Positions 44,428 to 53,492 of a stretch of 64,000 nt of DNA are shown here, in pieces. The notes below the pieces were generated by a model. The model made no database searches and was not told the origin of the DNA. It saw nothing but the letters and a program-made list of their open reading frames with translations. Both the position numbers and the translations under genes were made by a program. How positions within the stretch are numbered: position 1 is the stretch's first letter; each line of letters opens with the position of its first letter. Source of the stretch: JABDBL01 sp963845445. GTDB lineage: Bacteria; Cyanobacteriota; Vampirovibrionia; Obscuribacterales; Obscuribacteraceae. The stretch covers positions 310,001 through 374,000 of the forward strand of contig CAWJSE010000003.1 in NCBI GenBank assembly GCA_963845445.1. Reading direction: 5' to 3'.

Positions 44428-46911
44428 CTAATGACTGGAAGGCGGAACATTATTTTCTACTGGTAACTCTTTAATTATAAAAAGTCGGTCACTATATATA
44501 TCGTACAATAACGGCACAACAGTCAATCCTTTAAATATGTTTCGCAGTCGAGAAGATTCTGCAAGCCCAAAAGTAACAGGATCGCCGATTTGCTTGGCAG
44601 CAGCAAATTCGTCGAAAGACTCTTCAACAGTATTACTATCCCAACCATGGTCCTGCACTAATATGCGCTTCAGTATTTCTTTTCTCTTGAGCGGATTACT
44701 CATAAGACACTTATTGTGCACCAACAAAGCCATATAGGTTACTCCGGAAGTCAGCGCTAAAGCGATGGAAAACTCATGATCTTTCATATTGGCACCAGGA
44801 CTTCTAATTATATAAGCACCATTTTTTGGTAAGTGTAATTGCTTGCGATGATCGATACACATGCCTATGATTAAATTCGCGGCTTGACTTACATCGTATC
44901 CTATGTCATACATGTTTTGAGAGCGCAATAAATCGGCAATTGGAGTACCCTGGAAGCGGCTAGGAATATCGAATATAGAATTGACTTTCAACAGCCTGCT
45001 GTAATCTATGTTGTTGGGCTCCTCGCTAGCGACAGGAAGAGGATCAGCTCTTTCAAGAGCGCGCTGCGACAAAATATCAGCTATCTTATCGGTATTCAGT
45101 GAGATAGCCCTTCTTAATAGGCAATCGCGTGGGCCATGAATATGAGATGCGGCGGCTGGCTTAAGCGCAGAAGCACAACCAAAGCAGCTAGTTTGTAAAA
45201 GCGACTCATTGACGGACAGTATAGCTTCCCGGAAATCGCTAAAGATATTACCTCCGCTAATCTTATCTAAACCGTCTATTTTTTTTAGAACTTCTAAAGG
45301 TTGATCTTGCAACTCAGCAAGTACCAAACGAATATTCTTACGCTTCAATTGATCATTGATGCCAAGCAAAGTCTGGGCACCTGTTAAATCCATTATGTGA
45401 ACTGATTTCATGTGCAGAATGACTGCTTTTAAATCTTCTGTATAAGCAACGGTTTCAATAAAACGTTCAGTTGCTCCAAAGAATAATGGGCCATCAACTA
45501 AGAAAGTACGCACGAACTTACAAGACGGAACGGGCTGACGTATGCTAGCGCGACGGTCTGGATCATATGTATGTGGGATAACTTTAATTGCCGAAACTTG
45601 TCTAATAAACAAAACACAAGAAAGCAATAAACCGATGGTTACACCGGTAGTTAAATCCATAAGTACTGATATTAAGGTTGTGACTATGACTATAATGCCT
45701 TCTGTTCTAGAAGCATAAAAAATTCTTTTAGTAACGTCCCACTCGATTAGCCTAAATCCCGTAAGAATTAAAATACCTGAAAGAGCAGCAAGAGGAATTT
45801 GCTCTGCTTGTCTAGCAAAAAACATACCGAATAGAAGCAATATAGCAGCATGTATTAATCCTGAAAAACGGGTGCGAGCACCTGCCCTAATATTTACAGC
45901 AGTGCGAGCAATAGCACCTGATACCGGAATGCCACCAAAAAGAGGAGTGAGAATATTAGCTATTCCCTGGCCGATTAATTCTTGATCTGAATGATGTTTT
46001 GTTGACATAGTCATACCATCTGCAACCGAGGCAGATAATAGAGATTCAATAGATCCTAGTAAAAAAATTGTAATGGCAAAAGGAAATAATGTATCCAGAT
46101 CTTGCCAAGGTAACTTAGGAATAGCTGGGAAAGGCAGTGATTGCGGGATCCGACTTATATCGATGATGCGTGGAACATTATAGTGAAATAGAAAAGCTAT
46201 AAGTGAAACAAAGGCAATGGCAATAAGCTGCCCAGGAATAGCTTTGGTTACTCTCGGTATTAGCAAAGCAATGATTATGACAAGGAAACCAGTTAATAAT
46301 GCATATAAATTCCACTCATGTTTAATAGCTACGTGCCAAGCTAGCCCTACTAAATCCTCAATGAATTCCGGTATTAAAGGGTGTCCTGCCAATGGTGGCA
46401 TTTCTCCTGGGTGGGCGATTGGCTGATTAAGAACACCAATAAAATTAGACAATGAATTAAATATGAGAAGTGCGCCAATTGAATTTGTGAATCCAACAAT
46501 TACAGGCAAGGGGATATTGCCAATCAATTTACCAAAGCGCAAGGCACCAGCTATAAATTGCAAAATTCCTGCCAAAAGACCCACTAACCAAACCGCGGCC
46601 ATTCCATACGATTGAGAAATTTGCAAAAGCACAACAGCCATAGCAGCAGACGGTCCAGTAATGGCATACCTTTGCCCACCAAAGAGAGAACTAATGGTGC
46701 TAGTAATAATAGCTGTAGTTATGCCGATACCAGGTTCAACACCTGCGGCTATGGCTAAAGCAAGATTTAGGGGAAGGGCTACTAAAGTTACGGTGATTGC
46801 AGCCCAGAGATCTGCAGATATGGTAGACGCAACAAACATCGCTTTCCATTCTGACAAGAGAAAGGCTATATCCATGCCCAAAAATTTCTTCTCTAGAGAA
46901 ATATTCTGCAT
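44428..46911 (-). CDS. SulP anion transporter-STAS-beta-carbonic anhydrase fusion
   Basis: An 827-residue protein in three parts. Residues about 20-420 are a SulP transporter (ALPLNLALAIAAGVEPGIGITTAII, YAITGPSAAMAVVL, VGFTNSIGALL). Residues about 455-575 are a STAS domain (HMKSVHIMDLTGAQTLLGI). From about 635 a beta-carbonic-anhydrase-like domain follows: zinc ligands C685, H732 and C735 in CIDHR and HNKC, with the Asp687/Arg689 pair. This suggests bicarbonate transport coupled to CO2/bicarbonate interconversion. It is divergent from a secreted hypothetical and upstream of the hyf-like arm. Substrate and activity are inferred. Confidence 0.85.
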   Translation of the reverse strand: MQNISLEKKFLGMDIAFLLSEWKAMFVASTISADLWAAITVTLVALPLNLALAIAAGVEPGIGITTAIITSTISSLFGGQRYAITGPSAAMAVVLLQISQSYGMAAVWLVGLLAGILQFIAGALRFGKLIGNIPLPVIVGFTNSIGALLIFNSLSNFIGVLNQPIAHPGEMPPLAGHPLIPEFIEDLVGLAWHVAIKHEWNLYALLTGFLVIIIALLIPRVTKAIPGQLIAIAFVSLIAFLFHYNVPRIIDISRIPQSLPFPAIPKLPWQDLDTLFPFAITIFLLGSIESLLSASVADGMTMSTKHHSDQELIGQGIANILTPLFGGIPVSGAIARTAVNIRAGARTRFSGLIHAAILLLFGMFFARQAEQIPLAALSGILILTGFRLIEWDVTKRIFYASRTEGIIVIVTTLISVLMDLTTGVTIGLLLSCVLFIRQVSAIKVIPHTYDPDRRASIRQPVPSCKFVRTFLVDGPLFFGATERFIETVAYTEDLKAVILHMKSVHIMDLTGAQTLLGINDQLKRKNIRLVLAELQDQPLEVLKKIDGLDKISGGNIFSDFREAILSVNESLLQTSCFGCASALKPAAASHIHGPRDCLLRRAISLNTDKIADILSQRALERADPLPVASEEPNNIDYSRLLKVNSIFDIPSRFQGTPIADLLRSQNMYDIGYDVSQAANLIIGMCIDHRKQLHLPKNGAYIIRSPGANMKDHEFSIALALTSGVTYMALLVHNKCLMSNPLKRKEILKRILVQDHGWDSNTVEESFDEFAAAKQIGDPVTFGLAESSRLRNIFKGLTVVPLLYDIYSDRLFIIKELPVENNVPPSSH

Positions 46912-47012
46912 GAAATAGTCCTTATTAACAAAGCAAGAAAAACGATTTAATTAAACTATTGTTGGGCTGCACAGGTAAATTAATTAGTTTTAGAGCCTAT
47001 TAACTATAGTGT

Positions 47013-47018
47013 ATAATA
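47013..47018 (+). promoter_or_regulatory. Candidate -10 box for the secreted hypothetical gene
   Basis: A perfect TATAAT 87 bp upstream of the GTG start at 47105, in the gap between divergent genes. The -35 region (TTAGAG at 16 bp spacing) is weak. Confidence 0.35.
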
Positions 47019-47104
47019 CCCCGATAATTCGAATATGGTGATACTATAGACTCTGAATTTATCTTCTTGCCTGTATATTGTCTGATAAAAGAGCATTGAT
47101 TTAA

Positions 47105-48115
47105 GTGCATCCTCGCTATTTTGCCGTAATAATTTTGCTATTGTTTTTTCAATTGATCGCGCCCTCGTCAGGAGCATTCTCTGAATATTCAATACGTCTT
47201 TGTGATTATCTAGCCACATTGAATTGCGAAGGCTGGTCGGATATCGCATCTGTTAAGACAACTGCCGCGGTCAGTCAAGGCGTATCAAGCTTACCTGCCA
47301 ATTCTGTTCCAGATGATTTACTGAAAGAGTATAAGTGTCAGGATACCAATCAGCGTATTTTGCAAAGAGGACAAAGAAAGATTTTTATCGAGGTCTATCA
47401 GTTTGCCACTGCAGATGGTGCTTATGGCGCTTATTGCGCTGCTCGCAGAGGCTCATCAAGTTACCAAGCGCAAGGAGATGCATCAAGTGAAGATCCAAAT
47501 AGCATTTCGTTCTGCAAAAACAGGTATTTTGCTTATTTGCACAGCTCAGAGTTAGATGATGACGAAGCCAAGGTAGCTATCAATAAATTGTCTCATCAAT
47601 TGATTAATAGTTTAGAGGTGGTCGAAAGAACTCAGCAAAAGAGCGATTCTCCTGGCGATCCAAATAGTCAATTCTCAGCTTATAGCGATAGGCCGTCTGT
47701 ATTTAATTCCATGCCTTCCCTGGAGCGGGTTCGTGGCAGTGAAAAGTTAGTTATGGGGCCGATTAGTCTGAAAAGATTTTTCCCGGCTCCTTATGCTGTC
47801 CGTCTAGCACCGTTGCTAAAAGGTGCTGTTGCCGATTACAGAATAGAGGAACCTCATCGCGATCGTTTGAAGTTATTGATTGCTTACTACCCTACCAGCC
47901 AGGAAGCGAGCGTGATTTATGCTAATTATGTAAGTATCTTAGGGGCGCAAAACGACGAAAAGTCGGCAGAGGGATTTACATATGCCACCAGTCTGTTCAA
48001 AGTGTCGGATTCGTTTCTTCTTTGCCAATTGCGCGATAAACATATTGTTGTAATAAAGGGAGCTCGGCATAAAGATACCCTTGGTGCACTGGCCCATCAG
48101 ATTTATTTGTATTAG
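47105..48115 (+). CDS. Exported hypothetical protein (DUF6599-like)
   Basis: A 336-residue protein with a signal peptide (FAVIILLLFFQLIAPSSGAF). The body has two similar halves: an N-terminal half with KIFIEVYQFATADGAYGAYCAARRG and a C-terminal half with LKLLIAYYPTSQEASVIYANYVSIL. Both have the Ala/Tyr helix that marks DUF6599-type proteins. The start codon is GTG with no strong ribosome site. Function unknown; probably periplasmic or surface-exposed. Divergent from the SulP fusion. Confidence 0.65.
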   Translation: MHPRYFAVIILLLFFQLIAPSSGAFSEYSIRLCDYLATLNCEGWSDIASVKTTAAVSQGVSSLPANSVPDDLLKEYKCQDTNQRILQRGQRKIFIEVYQFATADGAYGAYCAARRGSSSYQAQGDASSEDPNSISFCKNRYFAYLHSSELDDDEAKVAINKLSHQLINSLEVVERTQQKSDSPGDPNSQFSAYSDRPSVFNSMPSLERVRGSEKLVMGPISLKRFFPAPYAVRLAPLLKGAVADYRIEEPHRDRLKLLIAYYPTSQEASVIYANYVSILGAQNDEKSAEGFTYATSLFKVSDSFLLCQLRDKHIVVIKGARHKDTLGALAHQIYLY

Positions 48116-48243
48116 CTAAAAGCCGATCATCAATCGCAGGGCGCAAAAGCATAGCTCGATTTATTGGAATTTTACAGCGAAGACGTTATATAATGATTGC
48201 TATCGGGCCTACAATGAGGATGCTTTTTAAAGGACGTTATGCA

Positions 48244-48624
48244 ATGGGATTAACCTATGCCAAAGTTCAGATGGAAAATTTAATTGGCAAGCGAACGCTT
48301 GAGACAAAAGCACTGGTTGATTCTGGAGCAGTTTTTTTTACTATGCCTGAACATATGGCTGTTCAGTTAGGATTTGATCTGACTAAAGTAATTACCCGAG
48401 AGGTTATATTGGCAGACGGAAGTCGTAAGGCAGTACCCATGATTGGGCCGCTTCGAGTGCATTTTGCTGATCGCTATTGTGATTTATCAGCTTTAGTACT
48501 GGGGGACGAACCATTATTTGGGGCTGTACCTATGGAAATGATGGATCTGGTTGTTAATCCGGCATCTCAAACGTTAACGGTAAATCCTGATAGTCCGTAT
48601 GTTCCTGTTGCTCCGGCAAAATGA
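48244..48624 (+). CDS. Retropepsin-like (clan AA) aspartic protease
   Basis: A 126-residue protein from the ATG at 48244, which has AAAGGA upstream; the frame opens earlier at 48193. It has the single-lobe aspartic protease motif KALVDSGAVFFTMPEHMA, followed by a beta-rich body with ILADGSRKAVPMIGPLRVHF and a flap-like region, and LFGAVPMEMMDLVVNP, matching the second conserved segment of retropepsin-like folds. Such proteins act as homodimers. Natural substrate unknown. Downstream is a YunG-like gene 42 bp away. Confidence 0.7.
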   Translation: MGLTYAKVQMENLIGKRTLETKALVDSGAVFFTMPEHMAVQLGFDLTKVITREVILADGSRKAVPMIGPLRVHFADRYCDLSALVLGDEPLFGAVPMEMMDLVVNPASQTLTVNPDSPYVPVAPAK

Positions 48625-48666
48625 AACTCGCTCAGAATTCCTCGGAATTCAAAGAATCATCGACAA

Positions 48667-49032
48667 ATGACTTTATCTATACGCAAAACTAATTTCGATC
48701 ACACTAAAGTACAAGAAACCTTGGCCAAGTCTTGGTCAATTAAATCCAGCTCTAAGTATACAAATGAAAATCCAGCTAAAGGACAATGCAGCGTCACCGC
48801 TCTGGTTTTACAGACTATATATGGTGGGGCTATCCTAAAAACTTCTGTTAATGGAGCCTGGCATTTTTACAATAGAATTGAAGGCGAAATTTATGACCTA
48901 AGCTTAAGTCAATTTGAGCAGCCGCCTCAGTTCGATAATATTCCTTCCAGTCGCGAGGAAGCGTTTAACGATACTAGTGAAGAGCAATACGGACACCTAC
49001 TGCATCAATTCAAATCGATGATATCGGAATAG
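48667..49032 (+). CDS. YunG-like family protein
   Basis: A 121-residue protein resembling the YunG family: AKSWSIKSSSKYTNENPAKGQCSVTALVLQTIYGGAIL, then WHFYNRIEGEIYDLSLSQFEQP, with the GQC-x-VTA core and the HFYN/DLS motifs. The GQC Cys with a downstream His suggests a papain-like fold, but activity is not known. It follows the retropepsin-like gene in the same direction. Confidence 0.6.
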   Translation: MTLSIRKTNFDHTKVQETLAKSWSIKSSSKYTNENPAKGQCSVTALVLQTIYGGAILKTSVNGAWHFYNRIEGEIYDLSLSQFEQPPQFDNIPSSREEAFNDTSEEQYGHLLHQFKSMISE

Positions 49033-49139
49033 TAAACATAAATGCGCTGTCCTTCTTAGCTGTTCCTAGAATAAACTCCTTGGCGAATAAATTTATTCTT
49101 TAAGCTTCGATAAAATATGCTTTATATATTTGGCAACTG

Positions 49140-49201
49140 AAAATCTTCCACTTTATTTTAGACTTTAATCGTGCAAACTTCGCCTTTGAGGGGTTTGACA
49201 G
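49140..49201 (+). repeat. Copy of the 16S upstream promoter element
   Basis: A 27-bp segment at 49140-49166 is identical to 53275-53301 upstream of the 16S promoter. After the same spacing of 56 bp from the segment start, TTGACA appears at 49196-49201, as at 53331-53336. Downstream, no -10 box occurs at 16-18 bp (TGATGA at 17), so the promoter may be inactive. Transcription from here would be antisense to the two minus-strand genes at 49.3-53 kb. Confidence 0.6.
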
Positions 49202-49272
49202 TTTTATATATCCAGAATGATGAGTATGCTGATCTCGATGAAGTCGAAAGATTTCTTGCCACTCACTTATGC

Positions 49273-49740
49273 TCAACTTTCAGTGCGCTCAACTTCGAGC
49301 GCAGGGTAAAGCTCTAGCCACTTTATGCGCGGTGGATTACCCGGCTCACAAGCCAAACGCAACCCTGGTCGCTCAAAAATCATAGTGGCATCACAAGATC
49401 TTTCCTCATTGCTGCTCTTGAAACTACCAAAAATGCTTTTCGCTTCTTCTAATGTTTTTGGTATGCTTGGTTGGCGTTGACATTCTGACATGACTCTTAA
49501 TTTTGCAATAGTGCAGTTTTTGTCGTTATCGAGAACAGTAAATTCAATGGTTTTGGAACAAAAAGAGTAAAATGTAGCGTTTGCAGTACGCCAGCTACCG
49601 TCAGGTTCTCCAAATTTGCTTTTTACTTCAGTGAAACTAGTTCGTCCTGGAATTACGCCACTCCACCCATCATTGCTATTCCATTGTCCATAGTTTGCCC
49701 AGCTCTCATTTAAGCTCCGGTCTTCAAAACTGTTTACCAT
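49273..49740 (-). CDS. Hypothetical protein downstream of HExxH protein
   Basis: A 155-residue soluble protein from the ATG at 49740, chosen because GAGG lies 8 bp upstream; an in-frame GTG at 49749 overlaps the preceding stop. It contains WSGVIPGRTSFTEVKSKFGEPDGSW, recalling the SmpA/OmlA-like lipoprotein strand pattern, and two Cys pairs in the rest. No signal peptide. It lies 5 bp after the 1088-residue metalloprotease-like gene and is likely co-translated. An immunity role is a hypothesis only. Confidence 0.6.
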   Translation of the reverse strand: MVNSFEDRSLNESWANYGQWNSNDGWSGVIPGRTSFTEVKSKFGEPDGSWRTANATFYSFCSKTIEFTVLDNDKNCTIAKLRVMSECQRQPSIPKTLEEAKSIFGSFKSSNEERSCDATMIFERPGLRLACEPGNPPRIKWLELYPALEVERTES

Positions 49741-49745
49741 AGAAT

Positions 49746-52700
49746 TCACCTCGAGCTCAAGAACATTTCTGGACTAGTCTGTTTTAGCCTTCGCACTTCT
49801 TGCTCCGTTGCAGCAATTTGAGCTTGAGCTGTACTATTATTCAGCACAATCGTACCGGACCAGGCGCGAATGTACATGCTAGCTCCATTTGCATACCTAC
49901 CATAGACTTGGTCTATCATAAGCTGATCATCTGCTTGGGCAAGGCGATAGGCATCAGGATAATTTAAAAACAAACTTTCTCTAGACATTGGGTCCAGTAA
50001 ACAAGCACGCGCCTCTGTACTATTTTCTTCTGGGTTTGGGAAATAGCTTGAAGGCGGTTTTACCAATGCTAGATTCCGCATTTCACCACCGGTTAGCTTT
50101 TTAGCACCAGGAATTTCTTTGCCGTTTGTATCACATTCTATCCAGTCTGGGTATACGTCCGCGTTGGGTCTTGCCGGATCTGCTACTGCTTTGTAATAGG
50201 GTGTATAAGTTTGCCCCTGCGCGTCTGTTTTTGTTTGCCCACGTAATGCCCATTTATTTATATTACCATCAGTTGTATCTATTATCCTACTGTAACCATA
50301 AAGAGTAGCACGTGTCTCTTCGTTAGCCGGAAAAATATTGTTCCAAGCATGAACCAATTCATGACCAAATATATTTTCAAAACTTTGCGTTCTTGTGTCT
50401 GCTGGCTGCAGTGCATAGCACTGCAAAGCTGGTTTCTTAGAAGCGTTAGGCCGTAAGTAAATAGTATCTCCATCTACAGATCCCAATGCATCGTTCTTAC
50501 AGGTATCTTTTTCGAGAAAGGCTACTTTAATTTGTCTAGGCAAAGCTGGAAATTTTCTTCTTACTTCATCAATGACTTTCATTTGGGCTAAGCTTGGCCT
50601 ATTGACTGCTATGAGGTTTGGCTTTCCGTCTTTGTCCGGAAAATTAAGACTAGTGCCATAGATAAAACTAATATTGGCTGCATTCAGCTGTTGTTCGAGG
50701 TTATTACGTTCAGACTCATAAGCAGCATCCCCCATATTTCGTCGATAATATTTGTCTAGATCTTCTGGTTTGCTGCTAGAGGTATCCTTAAAACCGTATG
50801 GGCTCCGTTTGAATTCCACTCCTAGGCTGTCTCTGCAAGACCAACCCCCTTCCGTGGAAACTTTGATATCAAAAACGTTCTCAGGCAAATTATATTGTCT
50901 AGCCATCAATCTTGCCTGTAAAGAATGATCGTTCAATTGCCATTCTTTGGTAGTGGGGTCCTGAGTCCAACTTATTTGTCTTTTCAAATCTCCACCCGCA
51001 AACGTCTCAGTTATTGAAAACACATCTTGTCCTGATCCATTCTTGCTCCAACCTAAACTTGCTTTGAAGTTGTCAGCTTCGCCTGGTGGCAGAGTTAATT
51101 TAGATAAATTGCCTTGCTCGTTATAATCATATTCAAGACCAACCCGGTTCATGGCCTCGCCGTGGCGCCTTTCAGAGCCATCTGGATAAATTGTATGCAT
51201 AAAACCTTTTTGCGACCCATCTGCGCCAATAATTCTGTCTGGGAAAGACAAAGTACCGTTATTTGAAATTTCTGGTGGATTTATCCAGACCCTTTGTCGG
51301 CTATGGTCCCAAGCGCCAGCATCATCCACACCATGCCACCCTGAAAAGGTTTCACCCGGTTTTACCGTATTAGTGCTTTCTCGCAGAGAGGGGGACTGTC
51401 CTCGCAGCTCATAAATACAAGCTCCGACCTTTCCAGAAGTCCCTATTTGATCGGGATAATCAAATCGAGCCAACATATTTAGCTTTTTGTAATTGGCTGT
51501 TATTAATCGACCAAATTGGTCCTTTTCCAACTGGATTTCGCCGTTGTGTATAGTTTCTATGTGATGTTTTTCGTCGCTGAGCAAAAGATTATTATTGCTG
51601 TCTACCCGGATTGAATGTTGAGCAAGAAGTTGACCGTCATTACTGTAATGCCTGTATTCGCTTGCACCTGGTACATCTGGCACTAAACTGCGTTCCATTT
51701 TTCTGCCGTCAGCAAAAGTATATTTTATTGGAGTTAATGCCCTTTGGTCGGCATTCGTGGAAGGGCGGCTAGGTGATTCAACCCGGCTTGGGGTTTGCTG
51801 TTCTTCAGATCTTCCTGGTCTTGCTGCTGGTCCTGCTTCCGGTCTTGCTTCCGGTCTTGTCGCTGGTACTGTTTCTGGTCTTGCCGCTGGTCTTGCTGCT
51901 TCTGGTCTTGCCGCTGGTCTTGCTGCTTCTGGTCTTGTCGCTGGTGCTGTTTCTGGTCTTGCCGCTGGTCTTGCCGCTGGTCTTGCTGCTTCTGGTCTTG
52001 CTGCTTCTGGTCTTGCTGCTTCTGGTCTTGCTGCTTCTGGTCTTGCTGCTTCTGGTCTTGCCGCTGGTCTTGCTGTTTCTGGTCTTGCTGTTTCTGGTCT
52101 TGCTGTTTCTGGTCTTGCTGTTTCTGGTCTTGCCGCTGGTCTTGCTGTTTCTGGTCTTGCCGCTGGTCTTGCTGTTTCTGGTCTTGCCGCTGGTCTTGCT
52201 GTTTCTGGTCTTGCCGCTGGTCTTGCTGTTTCTGGTCTTGCCGCTGGTCTTGCTGCTTCTGGTCTTGTCTCCGCTTGTGCTGTTGCAGATGAAGTTGTCA
52301 CTCCTGAGCTTGATCTGTTCGAAGGAGTTATTTGATCAGCTGTTCTTCTTAAGGCTTCGTAGTTATTCGCCAGATCAGGAGAAATTTCTATCTGCCCTAC
52401 GACTCGTCGCGCAGAATCAAACCTAATAAGATTCATTTTTCCGTTTTCTTTCGCTGCGGTTCTAGTATAGCCAGATCCATCTGGGTGGATTACAATCTGT
52501 CCGCGATCTTTGCCGTGCTCCGATTGGATGCGGTCATAGCCATCCACGGCACAGCCATAATAGTTATGGATGATATCTCTATTTTGATCTAAATAACTTT
52601 CTACAGCATAAGTGCCTTGCTTAAGCCCATCATTTCCTGCTTGCCAGTGAAGTTCAACTTTTTTACCAGCATGGGTCCAGTTGTTGGTTCCCTCTAAGCC

Positions 52701-53012
52701 AAATGTGCCATCTGGGCGGTTGACATGGCGCCAACGCTGCTCAACTTGATAAAGCTGATTATCTATATTGACCGAATAGGGCGGATATGAATAAGGATAA
52801 ACAGGTGCTCGCCCAACTGCTGGCTCTGCGGACTGATTTCCCTCGACTAAAGTAACATTGGGGAGTCTGTCAGCGCCTGAGTTAGGGCGCATTGTCTGTT
52901 GACCACCCTGAGACAATCTTTCGCTACCAGAAAGTCTGAGCCTGTCGGGTGTTCCAGACTGAATCTCTTCACGTCTGTCGTCGCGTTCTTCAGTTCGTAA
53001 GGGTTCTTGCAT
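49746..53012 (-). CDS. Large repeat-containing protein with HELVH zinc-protease motif
   Basis: A 1088-residue protein. Residues 1-80 are polar and disordered. Residues about 80-235 form a domain of short Tyr/Asp-rich strands. Residues about 245-400 are Pro/Ala/Arg repeats. Residues about 425-700 resemble YD/RHS-like strand repeats (GRKMERSLVPD, YRHYSNDGQLLAQHS, LEYDYNEQGNLSKLTLP). The C-terminal 300 residues carry H884-E-L-V-H888 in FGHELVHAWNNIF, followed by ANEETRA, a zinc metallopeptidase site. No signal peptide is seen. An exported effector or toxin is plausible; secretion route is unknown. A small gene follows at once. Confidence 0.7.
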   Translation of the reverse strand: MQEPLRTEERDDRREEIQSGTPDRLRLSGSERLSQGGQQTMRPNSGADRLPNVTLVEGNQSAEPAVGRAPVYPYSYPPYSVNIDNQLYQVEQRWRHVNRPDGTFGLEGTNNWTHAGKKVELHWQAGNDGLKQGTYAVESYLDQNRDIIHNYYGCAVDGYDRIQSEHGKDRGQIVIHPDGSGYTRTAAKENGKMNLIRFDSARRVVGQIEISPDLANNYEALRRTADQITPSNRSSSGVTTSSATAQAETRPEAARPAARPETARPAARPETARPAARPETARPAARPETARPAARPETARPETARPETARPETARPAARPEAARPEAARPEAARPEAARPEAARPAARPAARPETAPATRPEAARPAARPEAARPAARPETVPATRPEARPEAGPAARPGRSEEQQTPSRVESPSRPSTNADQRALTPIKYTFADGRKMERSLVPDVPGASEYRHYSNDGQLLAQHSIRVDSNNNLLLSDEKHHIETIHNGEIQLEKDQFGRLITANYKKLNMLARFDYPDQIGTSGKVGACIYELRGQSPSLRESTNTVKPGETFSGWHGVDDAGAWDHSRQRVWINPPEISNNGTLSFPDRIIGADGSQKGFMHTIYPDGSERRHGEAMNRVGLEYDYNEQGNLSKLTLPPGEADNFKASLGWSKNGSGQDVFSITETFAGGDLKRQISWTQDPTTKEWQLNDHSLQARLMARQYNLPENVFDIKVSTEGGWSCRDSLGVEFKRSPYGFKDTSSSKPEDLDKYYRRNMGDAAYESERNNLEQQLNAANISFIYGTSLNFPDKDGKPNLIAVNRPSLAQMKVIDEVRRKFPALPRQIKVAFLEKDTCKNDALGSVDGDTIYLRPNASKKPALQCYALQPADTRTQSFENIFGHELVHAWNNIFPANEETRATLYGYSRIIDTTDGNINKWALRGQTKTDAQGQTYTPYYKAVADPARPNADVYPDWIECDTNGKEIPGAKKLTGGEMRNLALVKPPSSYFPNPEENSTEARACLLDPMSRESLFLNYPDAYRLAQADDQLMIDQVYGRYANGASMYIRAWSGTIVLNNSTAQAQIAATEQEVRRLKQTSPEMFLSSR
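51810..52275 (-). repeat. Tandem Ala-Arg-Pro repeat region
   Basis: Repeats of 15 bp (encoding ETARP or EAARP) and 12 bp (AARP), alternating in irregular order across about 460 bp. On the + strand the units read TCTTGCTGTTTCTGG or TCTTGCCGCTGG. All plus-strand frames stay open here because of the repetition and are not genes. Encoded peptide is a rigid, positively charged linker. Confidence 0.85.
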
Positions 53013-53330
53013 AAAAACTTTGCTCTCGAGTAATCTCAGTCTAGTTAAGGATCGTAAGAAAATTGTGAGATGCTAGGTTGCCTTGATTAAATAACACTAA
53101 CAAATCTTACTTGCAGTGATTTTAACCACACTCACTGTTCATTGCTTGTACTAATCATCTGCGAGCCAGCTATCATTTCGATCAGCTAAATTTTGAGGAA
53201 CGATCACTTGCTTCCAAGTTGAGATGAGGTTTTAAATCAACATCAGCAAAAAGATATCAAAGGAAATAGTAAATAAAAATCTTCCACTTTATTTTAGACT
53301 TGAAGCGTGTAAAGTTGGCACTTTCCGGGT

Positions 53331-53359
53331 TTGACAGTAAGAGTAGTAATTGCTATCAT
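53331..53359 (+). promoter_or_regulatory. 16S rRNA promoter
   Basis: TTGACA (53331-53336), a 17-bp spacer, then TATCAT (53354-53359), five of six consensus bases. It is about 210 bp upstream of mature 16S. The 27-bp segment at 53275-53301, shared with 49140-49166, sits where upstream activator sites commonly lie. Confidence 0.65.
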
Positions 53360-53447
53360 TCTGTTTCGCTTAACTCCTTCTGGGGAGATTTTTGCGATTG
53401 GCATTTCTTATTGCAACGTATTAGAATAAGAAAGCTGATTTGAACCC

Positions 53448-53492
53448 TGATAACTGAATAGCCATGAACAGCGCCTGTCAAAAAATTTGAGT
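53448..53492 (+). other. 5' processing arm of pre-16S rRNA
   Basis: The 19 bases 53448-53466 are complementary (one G-U pair) to 55293-55311 downstream of 16S. A second short complement, AATTTGAG (53485-53492), matches CTCAAATT at 55253-55260. This would close a long stalk around the 16S precursor, the usual substrate for RNase III. Confidence 0.65.

Noticed and set aside
49172..49318. 48-codon plus-strand frame beginning GTG
   Set aside because: It lies over the promoter-like repeat and runs antisense into the neighbouring gene; the second copy of the repeat has a stop in the second codon.
51757..52426. Three plus-strand open frames of 165-217 residues rich in Leu/Val, Cys/Trp or Gly/Leu
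   Set aside because: They lie opposite the tandem repeat of the 1088-residue gene and consist only of repeat translation; no ribosome site or domain.
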